From Bostrychus sinensis (Eukaryota; Chordata; Actinopteri; Gobiiformes; Eleotridae): 64,000 nucleotides of DNA. The stretch's first letter is position 1; the number at the start of each line of letters is the position of its first letter. The notes under the pieces are model-generated. The model was not told the DNA's origin. It ran no database searches and was given only the letters and a program-made list of their open reading frames with translations. The DNA lies in NCBI GenBank assembly GCA_020698575.1, contig CM036247.1, positions 28,124,431 to 28,188,430 on the forward strand, read 5' to 3'. Positions 34,411-48,118 of this stretch are shown in pieces. The position numbers were made by a program, and so were the translations under genes.

Positions 34411-35510
34411 ACTTGAAAGTAATATATTTCCACTTGAGTTTGTTCTTTATATTACACAAAGAGTCTTGTTTTGACCAGACTTGTTCTTGTCTAGATGTTA
34501 CTTCGTACGACTGCTGTGTGGGCACTCTGGTGGGGAAGTACGTCAGAGTGGGTGCTATGTGGTAGTGGGAGGCCGAATGATTGGACCGAGGGAGAAGGGG
34601 CAGAATTTGAAAAATGCTCCTTCAGAAAAGCCGCAGGGGTTAACATTTTGGTTTTCTCTGAGCCTTTGTGACAGTGGACAAATGATCCCAGGAGTTGGAC
34701 AATAATGTTTTTATGGAACTCCAAATGTTGAGCTCAACAAGGTCACTGTGGGAGTTTAAATGGCTAACACGTGGCTAGGCCTGAACTGCAGTGGCCTTAC
34801 AGTTGCGGGGGGAAACTGTAGGGAGAGGTAGGAGTGGAAGTCGGGACTGTCCCCTCGGCTTCCTACAACAAGCTCTCACTTTGTTCCACCACTCAGGACA
34901 TACAGTACCTACATGACCATAGTGCAGTACACTGGAGCGGACCGGGTCTTGTAAACTCGTCTGCTGATAAAGTTTCTCTCTTGCAGATCTCTGCCTGGTG
35001 CCCACGCCATGGCATCGGGAACAATCACCCCTTCCTGCTTCAAACAACAATCCTTTTCTTGGTTGGGTCTTGGAATATGTCAGCGTGTCAATGGGCCGAG
35101 TGTGTATGTGAGTGTGTGGGTAAGAGTCCGGGAGATTTATCTGTTTGTAGTCAGGATAAAGGGCTTCACTGTAGTCTAGCTGTCCATTTTACTGGCACTA
35201 AAGAGAAAGGAGATAAGAGAGCTGTATGTATTTGTTGCTTAGACGGTATTTTACATTAAAATAACCAAACATATTTTACCCTTAGCTGTGTGTATGATTA
35301 TGCATAATACTCTGTGTACATGTTTGTTTCAAAGTTCTCTTGGCCACTTTGTTATGGATATGATACACTATAAAAATAGGCAGTTGAGGTTCATGATTTC
35401 ATAGAAGCGATATAATTTTTTAAAAATGTATTACTTAATTTATTATCGACAACTAAAAATATCCATTCACTCGTTCATTTTTCATTCTATTCTGATTATT
35501 TCTGTTAGGG
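34411..35510. other. Intergenic, no gene seen
   Basis: Several overlapping ORFs of 70-141 codons on both strands around 34480-35259, none with a recognised domain. Confidence 0.4.
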
Positions 35511-35740
35511 TTGCAGGTGACTGTAGCCTATCCAAGCAACTATGGGCCTTAGGCAGGTTACACCCTGGGCCACAACTGACACTAAGATTGACTCTAACAT
35601 TTATTCACTTGGGGCATTTTAGAATAACCAAATCATCTCACATAAACATAAGAATCCACTGTAACACATGAAGAACATGCAGACTCCACTCAGAGAGATT
35701 GGTCAGCTGTCCCAGGTATTGCACACATAAAGGGTAACTC
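35511..35740 (-). mobile_element. Old dispersed repeat, inverted copy
   Basis: Contains TGTAGCCTATCC, GGGCCTTAGGCAGG, TACACCCTGGGCC, ACATTTATTCACTTGGGGCA and GAAGAACATGCAGACTCC, the same repeat family as 4656-4785 in opposite orientation. Confidence 0.65.
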
Positions 35741-37117
35741 CTATTATTCATTGTGTATGTCAAATATTCAGACAAATAAATAGTCATAGTTTTCAGTCAT
35801 GTGACAATTGTGTTCTACTGGAGAACAAAACAAACATGGTGGCACGTGGCAGGCATGATAAGACGCAGCTAGATAAGTATTTGGATAACATGATAAAATA
35901 CAATATGAACTGCAAATATTCAATTGCTGAGCCGCTGAAAGTCACTGAGAGCCAGGACGCTGTCCGAGCTAGAGTTCGGCGATATATAATGTCACATACG
36001 GTCCTTATACCACAGCGGCAATGAAGCCTTTCAAAAGTTAGATTTTCAGATGGAGTCAAAGCATATGGGAAGTGCAGAAGTTTTTTGTCATAGAAGCAAT
36101 CAACTACCACGAACTACCATCAGCTAACTTAATGAGGCATTAATCATTTAAATGCATTTGCTGCAAATAGGTTAATTTATGTGTCTATTTAAATGGCTGC
36201 AAAAGTGTATAGTGAGCACAATGTTGTATAGGTAAACTTCTGGTATAGAATGGATTTCATTTTTTGGTTATATGCAATTATATTAAAGGTGAATAAAAGC
36301 TAATATTCAACATAAGGCACACTAATATTTTAATCATGTCAGTTATGAATAAACACTATATTTTGTATGGTCCCTTCTTTTACTAGTGGCTTTAGGATGC
36401 TATGCTTTTCACTAATGAGCTCGCTGTACACTAATAAAGCAATCTAAGATGTGCCAATTCCTAATTCCCACTGTATTTGACCAAAGATTGACTTTCCTGT
36501 AGAAGGGCAGCCTCATCTCCTCTCCTCTTTGTATGACAGTCCCTGTGGTGTGCTTGTAAATATGGACCTACACGCTTGCCGTATGTCTGTGAGATGCTGG
36601 GGCTCCACAGTGAAGTCCCCTGAGTGGTGCCGTATGTCTGCTGTTAAAGAGGGCTGCAGCAGGAGACAGTTAATCAATAGATCAATCATAACATTTCCAC
36701 TTCAAATCTATTACCCCAGCTCTTCCTATCCATCTTTGTTCCTTTGTGTCAACAGCCCATGTGCTACCTTCAAAGAATGTATGGCTTGTATAATCTGTAT
36801 TATCAGTTTATACAGTATACAGTAGAGGTAAAGGTGTCGGTGACCAAGATACTCATTATATTGTATCATATGGTTATTGTTATATTGTTTATACATATAT
36901 AAATCTCTTTCTCATGTTCAGTTTCAAACACCTTTCCTTTTTCTAAAGTACTATTTTGTAGAGTAGCCATTCATCAACATGAACACAATAAAGACAGTAG
37001 AAGAAGTAAGACTAATTAGACAAAATGTTGATTTATCTAAATTTTCCCAAGGCCGTGTCTGTTCATATTTCTAGTCATGGCTAATTTTGTAATGCATTCC
37101 ACTCATTTGTACTTATA
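35741..37117. other. Intergenic, no gene seen
   Basis: Mostly AT-rich. 36480-36670 is a short GC-richer patch. Nothing coding is recognised. Confidence 0.45.
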
Positions 37118-37545
37118 GGTCCCCTATTATCTACTTTTTTTTTTAATCAACCTTTTTGAGCTTTTAATCATATAATGTTGTTTGCACTTCAAAAACAAAC
37201 CTGCAGTAGTATTTTGTTTCATTCACACATGTTTGAGTACGTTTTCAAGAGCTGTAAACATTCAGTCTCATCACTCTACATGGACTCGTGAAATCAGGAA
37301 GTTCTCCTGCGTGTTTCTAAAGCTCATACACTGTCACCAGACTCATTCTGATCATTTCATTGATTAAACTGTTGTCACTACAAAGCAGTCAGCTCATTTT
37401 TCTGTCTGTTAGCGTCATGTTGCAAATACTTGTGCTAAATATCCATTTTATGCTCTGTCCATTCCCAAACTGTTGCCAGCAGGGGCAGCTCCCCAAAAGA
37501 AGATGTTTTCCAAATATATGCATTATTTTTAGTTATAAAATGTGA
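37118..37545 (+). mobile_element. Old MITE-like repeat, GTCCCCTATTATG family, copy 2
   Basis: Begins GGTCCCCTATTAT and parallels 4194-4655 segment by segment (CCAGACTCATTCTGATCA, GTTGTCACTA, AAGATGTTTTCC, ATATGCATTATTTT). Confidence 0.65.
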
Positions 37546-37654
37546 AATACTAATGCAAAGGTGTCCAAAAACTATTTCAAAAAGCCTGAAAAAAGCACGT
37601 CTCTTTTAATTTTTCAAGTTCTGCTGCCTTTGTGGCCTCCAATAATGTAATACA

Positions 37655-37694
<40 letters not shown>

Positions 37695-39293
37695 GTATTA
37701 TTATTATTATTATAAATCAGTGACGATACTAAAGATGAGGCAGTCATTTTCCCGTTACTAATGTAAATCCGCCATGTGACGAGATTTTAAAACAAAATGT
37801 CTGTGTGATGTATTTTCTTATTTATGCCATGAACAGAGCTTTATTGATATTAGTTTTACTAACTTTTTTTTTTTTTTTTTACCAATAGTGAATGTGACAA
37901 GTGCATGTGTGGTCTAAACAAGCTAGATCAAGAGTGGGTCTGGGGCAAAATGAATACAGTGTAGTAATGATTTTAGAATACAGCTGCATTTATTATAAAG
38001 GTCAGTTGTAAAATAAAGTGGATTAGATAATCAGTGATAAAACTGGGTCCTCAATAGTTGTTGTATTGTTGTATCTCCCTACAGATCAGATGGGCAGATG
38101 GATGCAAAAATGTAACTAATTTACACATTTACCATTAGATACAAATAGAACTACATTTACTAAGCAGAGTTGACTTAAACCCACCAAAAGAGTTCTGGTG
38201 ACAAAATCCAGTGAAGGGCACACATTGTTCTCAGTTGGCACACAGGCTTTTGGACCATGTTGAATTCCATCCATTCAGATGGCTGGAGTGCGTAGGCCAG
38301 GCCTCCAACGCGTTTCCCCATCACCATCACAACAGTGGCCATTCACAAGGCTCCTGAGGCTGATGGGACATCTGCACCGCAACAGTGTCACCGAACCCCC
38401 TTCCACAGCCATAAACACACGCATACATGAAATTTGTCCAGCTAAATGCCACCACCAAGAATCATAAGGCCATCTAAGATCTTTGTTGTCTACAAATGCC
38501 CAGATGTGGTTTTGTGTGAATGGGACCAGGAGGTGGGGGCTGCTGGGGGCAGCACATAGTTTGGCCGACTTGGGAGTGTCACGATGCTGGGAGGGCCGGA
38601 TGACTGACAAACGTGAAGTTTTAACCAGAACGAGCGTGGCATTCCTCTGGGACGTGTTAGACCAGAGTGACGTGGGTGGCCAGGTGACCTTTGAGCCTGT
38701 CATACTGCCATGGCCATTGTGCTGCGGATCACTTTCACACATCCACACAGTATGGATCTGTCCATATCCAGGACATTTAAGAAGCCCTTTGGATGCAGTC
38801 CAAGATACTCAGATGACTTTTGAGTTGTGTGTCATATCCCTCGGACGTGAGCAGGACCGCTGTGACCTCAGCTGTGACCAATGCTGGGTTAACAAAAACA
38901 TCTTTGTTTGCCAACAGTAATGTTATAGATTTTGTGCTAATGTTAAAATTAATTTTCAGTATTTGTACATTTTACACACACAAATTATGATCTTGTATAA
39001 ATAGTGCTGCACCACAAAGTCTGACAAAACAGACAAACCAAACTCTGGGTACATGATTTCTCTGTTATTGTGTAAAACTGTATATATCCTCCAAGTGGTA
39101 CCCAGTCTGCGGCAGAACTCAACAGATTCTGTTGCCCCTTTTCCCCCAATGACAAGACCTTCTGTTCTCATCTCACCAGAAACAGCCTGGTTTTTAGTTA
39201 CTGCAAAATGCAATACATTATCTGTTTACTGTTACTGTGGTTTCTCTCAAGGTACTTCTGCTTCCTCCCATGGACACAGGACAACCAATAAAT
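37546..39293. other. Intergenic; GC-richer block with overlapping ORFs
   Basis: (ATT)n at 37653-37712. Block 38275-38920 has a 145-codon plus-strand and a 157-codon minus-strand open frame overlapping each other. I recognise no domain in either. The codon at each annotated left edge is not always ATG. A decayed transposable element is the simplest explanation. Confidence 0.4.
37653..37712 (+). repeat. (ATT)n microsatellite
   Basis: Trinucleotide tract with a few AGT interruptions. Confidence 0.95.
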
Positions 39294-39465
39294 CAAAATT
39301 GCCCTTAATTAATAATGTGAGAGTGAATGTCTGTCAATGTCTTTAAATGTCAGCCCTGCTACTATCAGGCCATTGTCCATGGTATAATCCGTTTAAAGCC
39401 CATAGTTCCTATGATCCAGCCACCTGTGACCAATATTACCCAAGTTCATTTTTGAGTGAGCATTC
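39294..39465 (+). mobile_element. Old dispersed repeat, interrupted by a hAT MITE
   Basis: AAATTGCCC, GTGAGAGTGAATG, GGCCATTGTCC and GCCCATAGTTCC match the 4656-4785 family. The element that follows is inserted immediately downstream, so the repeat is the older of the two. Confidence 0.5.
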
Positions 39466-39473
39466 CTCTAATG

Positions 39474-39778
39474 CAGGGGTCTCCAACTTTTCTGGGTTTG
39501 AGGGCTACCCAAAAGATGAGAATTTGTACTGAGGGCTACTCGTGCAAAATAATCCTCTATATTAAAGTCTTGGCATGCCTTTCAAATGACACTAGGATTG
39601 TATGATTGTTTGCTTTGCATTAATGATAATGTTTATAAAAAATAATCTTATAATTAAACATGAAAACAAGTTTAAAAAATAAAGAAATGATGACTAAAAC
39701 ACTGCAATATCCCTCGGGCACCTCACAAGCTCCAGAAGGGCTACCTGGTGCTCGTGGGCACCTCGTTGGTGATCCCTG
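39474..39778 (+). mobile_element. hAT-type MITE with perfect 8-bp target duplication
   Basis: Left end CAGGGGTCTCCAAC, right end GTTGGTGATCCCTG (12 of 14 inverted match). The flanks CTCTAATG at 39466-39473 and 39779-39786 are identical, the exact signature of hAT insertion. 305 bp, non-autonomous. The perfect duplication suggests it is younger than the other hAT copies here. Confidence 0.95.
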
Positions 39779-39786
39779 CTCTAATG

Positions 39787-41020
39787 CAAGTGTTATCATT
39801 TCCAGTACTCAAATTGTGGCTCAAACTGTACATAGCTGTAGTTTTATGGCATTAAATACTGTATATAGTATATGACTAACAGGTCTGTATTTTGTATTTT
39901 TAATATATTTTGTAATCAAATATATTAGAAACCTGTAGTAAATAGAAGAAAAACAGCAGTCCAGTGAAATCCATTCATGATATTTGAAGCTGGAAGTTGT
40001 GCGGTATTTCACACTGCTGAGTGCTGGGCGTTAAGACAGAGGTTTGTTGGACAAACATCCAACGCTGAGTAGGAGAACCAAGCATCACTGTTATTGTTAC
40101 AGCTTAATGCCATGCACCAGCATTGTTGTTTTCAGCAATCAACACATACATATGTAATAAAGCTGAGAGGCAGACGGACAATACAGGCTATTGTTACACC
40201 AGACTCCAACTCAGAGCTCAACAAGTCTGGATCTGCTCTGTGCCAAAGTGAGAAATAAGCATTCTCTACAGCCCACATTCCTAAAAAAGTCAAAGACAAT
40301 TTGCAAATTAAAAAAAAAAAATAGATTTAATAAAATTAAATACATTTTATGGCAGCAAAATGTCTCCTCAAAGTTGGAACAGGGGCAACAAAAGGCTGGA
40401 AAATAAAGTTTTAAAAACTGCTGGAGGAGCATTTTGCATTTTGCAATGTTCATTGACAACACTTCAGTAAAATGTCTGAGTTTTAAATGAGCATTTTAGA
40501 AAGGCTGAGTCAGTATTGGATGTATTGGATGCTCCTGATATAAGGGACCTCAAGTGACTGGCTTAGAAACAGGCCGAATTTTATACTGGAACTCACTGCA
40601 TGGAACAGAATCACGGTATCAGAAGAAGCAATCAGATGTGAGCATGATCCAGAAACACTGCAGTCCTGGATCATGCTTGCATCAATGGATCTTCATTGCA
40701 TGATACAACTATAACCTGCTACATGACTAACTTAATTCAGAGACAATGACTTCTAGAAGTGTTCCTGATCCATGGGTTTCCAGGAGAATCACTATTGTTT
40801 TTAATGCAGTGTTGCTTTAGGACAGCATCCAATGCTACACATCCAATTCTAACAATACAGTCTCTGCCTTTTAAAAATGATCCTTATACGTATACCCAGA
40901 CATCTTACTGAATTGTTAGCATTTAACATAATTATTTGCAAACTGCTTTTTCAGCTGTTTATGGAAAAAAAATTCTTTTCCAGTTTTTTGTTGCGCCCTT
41001 ACTAACTTTTTTGAGACGGG
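39787..41020. other. Intergenic, no gene seen
   Basis: AT-rich. Nothing recognised apart from A tracts. Confidence 0.45.
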
Positions 41021-41523
41021 CAGGGCCAGCTCCTGGCATGAACACTCTATCCACAAGGAGGGCCACATGATCAGAAAGATTCTGACTACATTCAATTTAG
41101 AGGCACACCGTTTTTATTTTCAATTACTAGACGCCTTTGAGAAGTTCATATTGATTTGCAACATAGAATATTAAACCTAGACTCAAATGAGCTCTAAAGG
41201 AAAATTCAGGAGTGGTGCTGAAATGTGGAAAAAAAAGATTAGAGATGGAAAAAAAGAGCGCCGGATAAAGGTACATTTTTTGTTTTAGTTTATGATTTAT
41301 TCATTATTTTGCACTCCTTTATTTATTCCTATTTATTCTTGAAAATATTTATGTATTGGTTAATTTGCTACAATTGACCTTATTCAAATAAAATAAGAGA
41401 TTTGTAATTAATTCATTTCTTATCTTTTTTATATTATATACTGTCCATATATGTGTATGTGTCATTTGGTGGGCCACAAACAAAATCTTGTTTAGGGCCA
41501 CTAAAAGCCAAGAGCCAACCCTG
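41021..41523 (+). mobile_element. hAT-type MITE, older copy
   Basis: Left end CAGGGCCAGCTCCTGGC, right end GCCAAGAGCCAACCCTG, inverted relatives. Flanks GAGACGGG (41013-41020) and GAGATGAG (41524-41531) match 6 of 8, the two differences being transitions. About 503 bp without a transposase frame. Confidence 0.75.
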
Positions 41524-42205
41524 GAGATGAGTTGTTGCTATCAAATTCAAAATGAACTATTATTTGTTGTGAAATGGTAAAATATCTCAAATTTAACACC
41601 TGATATGTTTTTATGTTCTGTTGTAAATAAAAAAAGGTTTTATATGCTTTGTAGATCATTACATTCTGTTTTGATTAACATTTTTAGCTTTTTTTCAGAA
41701 TTGGGGTTGTAGTTGACAGAGCAGACTAACATGAATTTCCCCAGCTGGGAGGAATCTGGCATTTGTCACAGTGTGATTGGTCCAGATCTATCTATTGAGC
41801 GCCATGGCATTTTTGTGAATGATGAGGGCTGATGGATGGTGATGAGAGTTCAATGGAGGGAAGGACGAGAGGTGACGGGACACGCTGAAGTGACTGCGGT
41901 GATGGCGCGGGGTTGTCTATGTAAGTGCCCTGTGTCTGTGAGCATGAGTGGGTGTGTGTCCCGGGGCAGACGTCGATGGTGGTGTCAGGGGTGAGTGATA
42001 ACCGTGGTCTTTTCAGCTCGGTGGGGCGGGTCACACCCACAAGATGGATGGGTGGATGGTTAGCAGCCTGGCCCTCTTCCTTCTCTTCCGCGTGTCTGGA
42101 CGTTCGTGATGGGGCAGGGGGTGATGGGTGCCATTTGGGGGTGAATATGTTTGTCCACTTTTAAAGGGACAATACCTAATTTTTCTAGCTTCTGACAGAA
42201 AAAAG

Positions 42206-42241
<36 letters not shown>

Positions 42242-45200
42242 GGAAAATGTCAAAACAATAGATTTCTTTGTGTTTTATAAATAGGAATTATAGTAGTGGA
42301 GATAAGAGTGCCAGGGGCAGTTCTAGGGGGTGGCCAGGGGTGGCTAGTGCCCCTGTAACTGTGAGCCTGTGCCCCCTAGTGGCCACTCCTCTGAAGTGTC
42401 CTAAATGCCTTATGAAACTCACACATTGTATTGTAAATTTGTTTCAAGGGTTATTTTAGTGTTGTATAAGGGGGAGGATATGTTTATCATGTTTACAAAG
42501 ATGATATCAGAGTAAAATAAGTGCCAATCAGTTTATATCAAAATATCTTATGGTCTTGGTTTCAATTCAATATGAAATCTGCAAAGTGTGCTTTAATGTT
42601 TGTGTGTGTAAAAAAAAAAAAAAAAACAGAAAGTGAGAGTATTAGATCTTGGATAAAGCAGACTGAGAATATTTGATACATTTTAAAAGGCTCTTCATAT
42701 GTTTTTTCTTTGTAATTGTGTTTACCACAGTGTAAGATATATTCATCACAAGAAAGTTGTCCTGCAATTTCATTTAAGCTCGCAGGTTTCTGTTCAACAG
42801 AGCCAATAAGATTCCCAAAAATACTGAGCTGAAGTAAACATGTTGCAGGTACAGATGCAATATATAGCAAAAACTATATATACATTTTTATTCATTCTCC
42901 TGCTAAATACAAACAAACACTTTTTCTATCTCTTTCTCTTATTATAATACATACTCTTAATATATACTCTTGAACAACCATGTTGTTTATGCTATGTGTT
43001 CACTATAGAGATATTCTAAGCCTCATCTTACCTTGATTTGTAATCCATTAGACTTATCCTTTTTGGTGTTGAAAAATTGTAGCATTGTGTTCAGATAATG
43101 AAAATGTCCTATACCAAAAAAACAACAAACAAACCAAAAAAACTGCAAACAAACAAACAAACAAACAAAAAACGTTTGTAAACCCAAATAACACAATGAA
43201 CAATGTAGTACCAACAAGCATACAACAAAAAAAATACAGGTTATAAAACTACAGTGGCGAGATTTGGCAGCATTTTAGGAGCAAACTATCTAAAGTGACA
43301 ACAAAGCAGACCTATGACCTAGCTGACCAAGAGCTACACTTTATTACTAGACTAAATTTAGAAGAAAAGGAAAACTTCCTCCCTGGCTGCAATGTTTTCT
43401 GCCACGTTCAAGTCTAGTAGTTATTATCAGTAATTCCGAATGAATCACTAATGTTAGTGTGACCTTAATGCAATAAAAAGAGCTCAGTGAGTCATTTGGT
43501 TTTCACATTTTGACCATGTTAGAGGCCATTGATTGTTATAATAAAGAGAACTTAACTATAAGCAGCTTTACCACAAACATAGAATGTGTAATAGTAACAT
43601 CACACATAGTAACATACAGTATCACAATGTATTTTTGAAATACAAAACACTAAAGAGCACAACATGGTCACTGACCAAAAGCTGATATGTTTCTGTCCTG
43701 TCCAGGATATATTCCTGTCAGTGCCTTCTACCTGTGGTCAGTGAGTCTTCGCCATTGTTAGGACCACTGCTGCCATTCTTTCTGACAGATCTCATGTTTC
43801 TCTGCCCAGGCCTATATGTTTTCTCCTCATATGTTTGAAGGGCGTGTGTGGACTGTGCGGTCGGCTGCTCCGGGCCCTGGCAGTCACACCGAAGGGCAGA
43901 CAGCAAACCCACACCCCAGAGAGGAGCCGCGCCGCACTGTAACCTGCCTTGTGCCTTTCCTGCCATCATCAAACGCAGAGGAGTCAGAGGGAGCGCCAGG
44001 GAGGCAACAAAGAGCTGGTGTGAAGGAGCAGAGGCCTTACTCACAGCCTGCCTCACTAATTGACGGCTGCAGGGAGCGCAAGAGACAGCGTCTGAGATAA
44101 GAAAGCCACCGGAACCTTGCTTCTACTCGCAGCACAGCACATACAAATGTCCATGTAGAAGCAGTGTCTAAATGAACACATGTCCTTTAATGTTGGCAGT
44201 CAGGGAAAATAATATTGTCATTGCATGTCTCTGTAAATCACATATGAAGCCAGTATTGAGGGATGCTATTTATTTTCCTTAAGCTAGTTTATGTTGGTGC
44301 AAAAAGCCACCAGTTTATTCGCACACCATACATCCAGAATGCTCTTTCATGTTTAGTTAATCAAAGGGATGTGGTTAGTTCCATGAAACTTATGTCATTC
44401 CTAACACATTGTTTTAAATGAAAGCCACGCATTCTTTTAGATACCACAATATTGTCCAATGGATGAACTCTTCAGGGAAAAGTTTCAGCATTGCTGTCTG
44501 TAAATGATATGTTTTTCAAAGCATATGCACAGGCAATTCAGTGTTGTTTAGCCAAAGGTTACAAAAGTAAGACTGTATATACTATTAAAGGCACACGACC
44601 CAAAATTCTTTATTCATCTCCAATAACAGCTATGCTTCCTGCTGTTATTCTACTATCAGAGTAAAACTGGAGCAATTATCCCAAACACTGTGTAAATGCT
44701 TTGATAATATTTATTTTTTAAAATCTATTATGTTTATTTTTGTGCTGTGTCCCTGTGTAACTAGATGCAGCAAGCGCTGAATTAGCCACTTTCTTTGTAA
44801 AGCAATAGCTGTTAAAGCAGAACTTTTTTTTTAAATAAACTGCTCCAGAGTCCGTGCGATGGTTAAATGAATTGCTGTGGCCTGCTTCTCCCCCTGCGGC
44901 TGAAAACGGCACTTGCTAATATGAGCCTCGCCAACCCTAGCCATGGCTTTATTTAACCATTTTTGTCATGACAGAGAGGCCAAATGGCAGAAAAAACTTT
45001 GCACGGATACACAGAAGAGAAAAGGAAAGTAAGCCGAGCGAGTCAACTGGGCTTGTGAGTATTTACGGTAGTGCTTTACTCTGAAATGTAAGGGGATCTC
45101 TATAGAGGAAAATGAGGCAAAAACAGCAAAGAAGCGACCAAGGTTACTGAGTTCTGCTTTATTATTTATTTAAATGTCAGTAACTATCAATCTATGTTTG

Positions 45201-47090
45201 GTTTGGTGTGTCTATATGAATATGCAGTAACCTTGCTGGACAAACATTTTATTAAAAGTTTGAAAATAAAAGAATTTTATATTTGTGATAAGCCATCATC
45301 AAAATGAAATAGAACTTTCACATCAGGAAACCATGCCTATTTCTACTTGTCAACAGCATATTAATTTTTCTTTTTTTTTCCACACATACTGACATTCATG
45401 GATCTAAAAAGTCTAAATCATGCTTATGGCTTACAAACGTTGGAATCTGTTGTACCTATTATGTTCAAAAAGTGTATGCTGGCAACATTTTCTCTATCGT
45501 CTCTCATTTATCTTGCTCTGAGGCTGTCATACCTGTAGTGTTCCCCACTGCTGTGCTCTAAAAGAAGTTGTGCATGCACAATGCGTTTCATCTTTTTACC
45601 ATATGTGCGAGTGCTGTATGGAAGTGAACCTATGTTGCTTTGTCACTGGTTTACTAATGGCGCAGCCGGAGCCTTGGGCCACCTTTTAATTGCTCTGGCC
45701 ATGTGCACCAAAGAGGTGTCACTCCAATTAATCCCGTCGGTGGTGCTCTGTCCTGTCCCACGCCTGCACCCTCTGGCTGGGACGTACCACAGGGGAGACG
45801 TGGGTGGGGGGGTACGCTAAATCTATACCCACAACCCTCCACCTCAACATCAATGGCCCACCTTTTATCTCAGAGCATGTAGCAGCACTGACTGGCATCT
45901 GCTAATGAATCATTCACTTTGCAAACAGCACATTACAGTCGAGTCAGCCTTCATTCATATGTGAGCTAACGCTGCTAATATTTGTACTTTTTATTTATTA
46001 CCATTTAAAAAGGTCTTAATACAATTGCACAGTCTCAATTCTGCAGTTCAAAGTCTTTGTGCACGTATACTGCAGTCACGTCATTATCTGTCTTCCTGTT
46101 CTAATAGTATAGCATTATAAAAAAACTTTAGAAGCTCAATATTTCTTTTTGTGATCTTTAAGGACATCATTAGTCTCTTTTATACTATTTCCTTATGGAA
46201 TCTCCAACCAGTTTCTTGCCTCCATCATCCCATGTATGCTCCATGTAAGACCTTGGTCTCAATTTACACTGCATCTGGCATTCCATTAAAATACCAAGAG
46301 GCTCTGTTACATACTATGTGCACATCACACATTCTTTTTACACAGCAAGGTGAATATAATAAATTGTGCTAAAGGGGCAATGTAAAAAGTGCATAGCCTA
46401 CATCCCCATAGTGAGAGGTGGAAGCGGGTAAAGGCTGACCAACACGCCTCTGGTGAAATCTGACAGCCAATCATCTGTCAGATGGATTCAACAGATTACA
46501 AAAACGTAAACAAGAAACAAGGGATCATGTTCGTGGCCTATGCACTGGCCTATCAAAGTAATTTGTCTACATAAGGATACTAGTTTGTTTTTACTACACG
46601 GGCAAATCTATTTACTATACTACTATAATGATCTATTTTCCATGAAGCTGAGCTGTTCCATTTATACCTTAGCCATTTCAGTCTGTCCCACCTCTATAAT
46701 GCCTGTGATAGAACCTCTTATTGGAGGATTAAAATGGGACCACTTCACACACACCAGCGCTGACACTCACCCCAGAGGGAGGAGATGAAACCTGCAACAA
46801 AATGTGAATTTAAAATTTGGTATTCTTTGGTCACACAGGAGTGCTTTTGTTGCAGTACCGCTTGTGGACACAGGTCAAACAGGTGACACTATGCAATGAA
46901 TTTTCAGCAACAGGTCAGAAAGGGGTCAAGGAAGAATGGGTGCAAGTTTTTGATGTGAATCCAGTCATATTATAATATTTTGTAAACTATATAGAAAGAT
47001 ATTTTTCTTTGTTAGATCTCAATTACAGAAATATAGTAAGTATATTATATCTCTTATTGTGAAAATGTCCCTTTGGTAAATCTTTATGAG
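41524..47090. other. Intergenic; several GC-richer islands, no gene
   Basis: Islands at about 41790-42150, 43720-44110, 44850-45080 and 45540-45980 are repeat-poor and contain homeodomain-type words (for example TTTTAATTGC and CCAATTAATCCCG at about 45685-45740). (TTA)n at 42207-42240 and (AAAC)n-like runs at 43126-43170. No open frame with a known domain. Confidence 0.4.
42207..42240 (+). repeat. (TTA)n microsatellite
   Basis: About 11 uninterrupted units. Confidence 0.95.
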
Positions 47091-47096
47091 ATGCAA

Positions 47097-47245
47097 GGGC
47101 TTTGTGGCTCAGTGGATAGATCATTTACCCCTGTACTAGGAGATATCTAGTTTGAGTCCTGGGCTGGGCAGGACTCATTGGGAGAAAGAGAAAGCCTTGT
47201 TGGAGGTCTGCAGTCTATGAGTGCTTAGTCTATGAACCAAGCCAA
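47097..47245 (+). mobile_element. tRNA-derived SINE, copy with clear tRNA-like head
   Basis: TTTGTGGCTCAGTGGATAGA (A box), GTACTAGGAGATATCTAG, GTTTGAGTCCTGGG (B box), then GCCTTGTTGGAGGTCTGCAG and GAGTGCTTAGT. Same family as the 3' part of 24340-24672 and 34150-34410. Confidence 0.75.
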
Positions 47246-47280
47246 AATATTCAAGATATACTATGTATACAATTTATACT

Positions 47281-47287
47281 TATTATT

Positions 47288-47327
<40 letters not shown>

Positions 47328-47330
47328 TTG
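47281..47330 (+). repeat. (ATT)n then (ATTT)n microsatellite
   Basis: Compound tri- to tetranucleotide tract. Confidence 0.95.
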
Positions 47331-48118
47331 ATAATACATAGTTAAAACATAGTTAATAGTTAAAAGCATAGTTGAATAATTCTAGAAACATTAAAAATGG
47401 CTCTGACAGCCAGGTTGGTTTTAAATTCAATATGACTTTACACTAGTGTGTAAAATTGCCAGGTCTCTCTGATCCTCATCCTGTCTACCCAAGATCCCCT
47501 GAGTCTTTACTTTAACAAAGCACCTGTCATCCATCTCCTTCACCCCTCCTCCCCAGAACCCTCGGACGTAGAGGAGAGTGAACCATCCTGACCAGTGCCT
47601 GATCAGTGTGGGGAGAGCAGCAGGTGGGACAGCCCATCAGACACCTCCAGCTCCTGCAGACTGGGAGCAAAACTGACCAGGGCCACCATAATTATAGTGG
47701 GGAGCTCAGGGGAGGGTCAGGAGGGCAGTGGGAGGCAGTGGGTGGACACAGCATCTGGCTGATGTGTGGCTGTTGACTCAGGCCCAGGAGTAGGTCAAGT
47801 GGAGTCTGTTTGACACTCAAAGTACCTAGTGCAATGTATACACTAATATTTTGTAAACTATATAAAGATATTTTTTCTTTGTTAGTATATTAGTATATTT
47901 TCTCCCTTATTGTGAAAAAGTGCTTACACAAAACAGCTGTAACATGGTAAACATAGAAACCCAATAAAACTAAATTACCTACTAGTGCAAAACAACTATA
48001 CTGAATGGCAAAGTTAAAATGGCTTAAACAGTATTTACCACAATAGTCAAGAAATAGCCAAACAAGTTCTGTCTTTGACTGGAGTGAGGTGGAGTGTACA
48101 GAACATACTGGGAAAAAC
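47331..48118. other. Intergenic, GC-richer patch at 47460-47800
   Basis: The patch is rich in CAGGTGGGACAG and GGAGG-type words. No coding frame is recognised. Confidence 0.4.
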
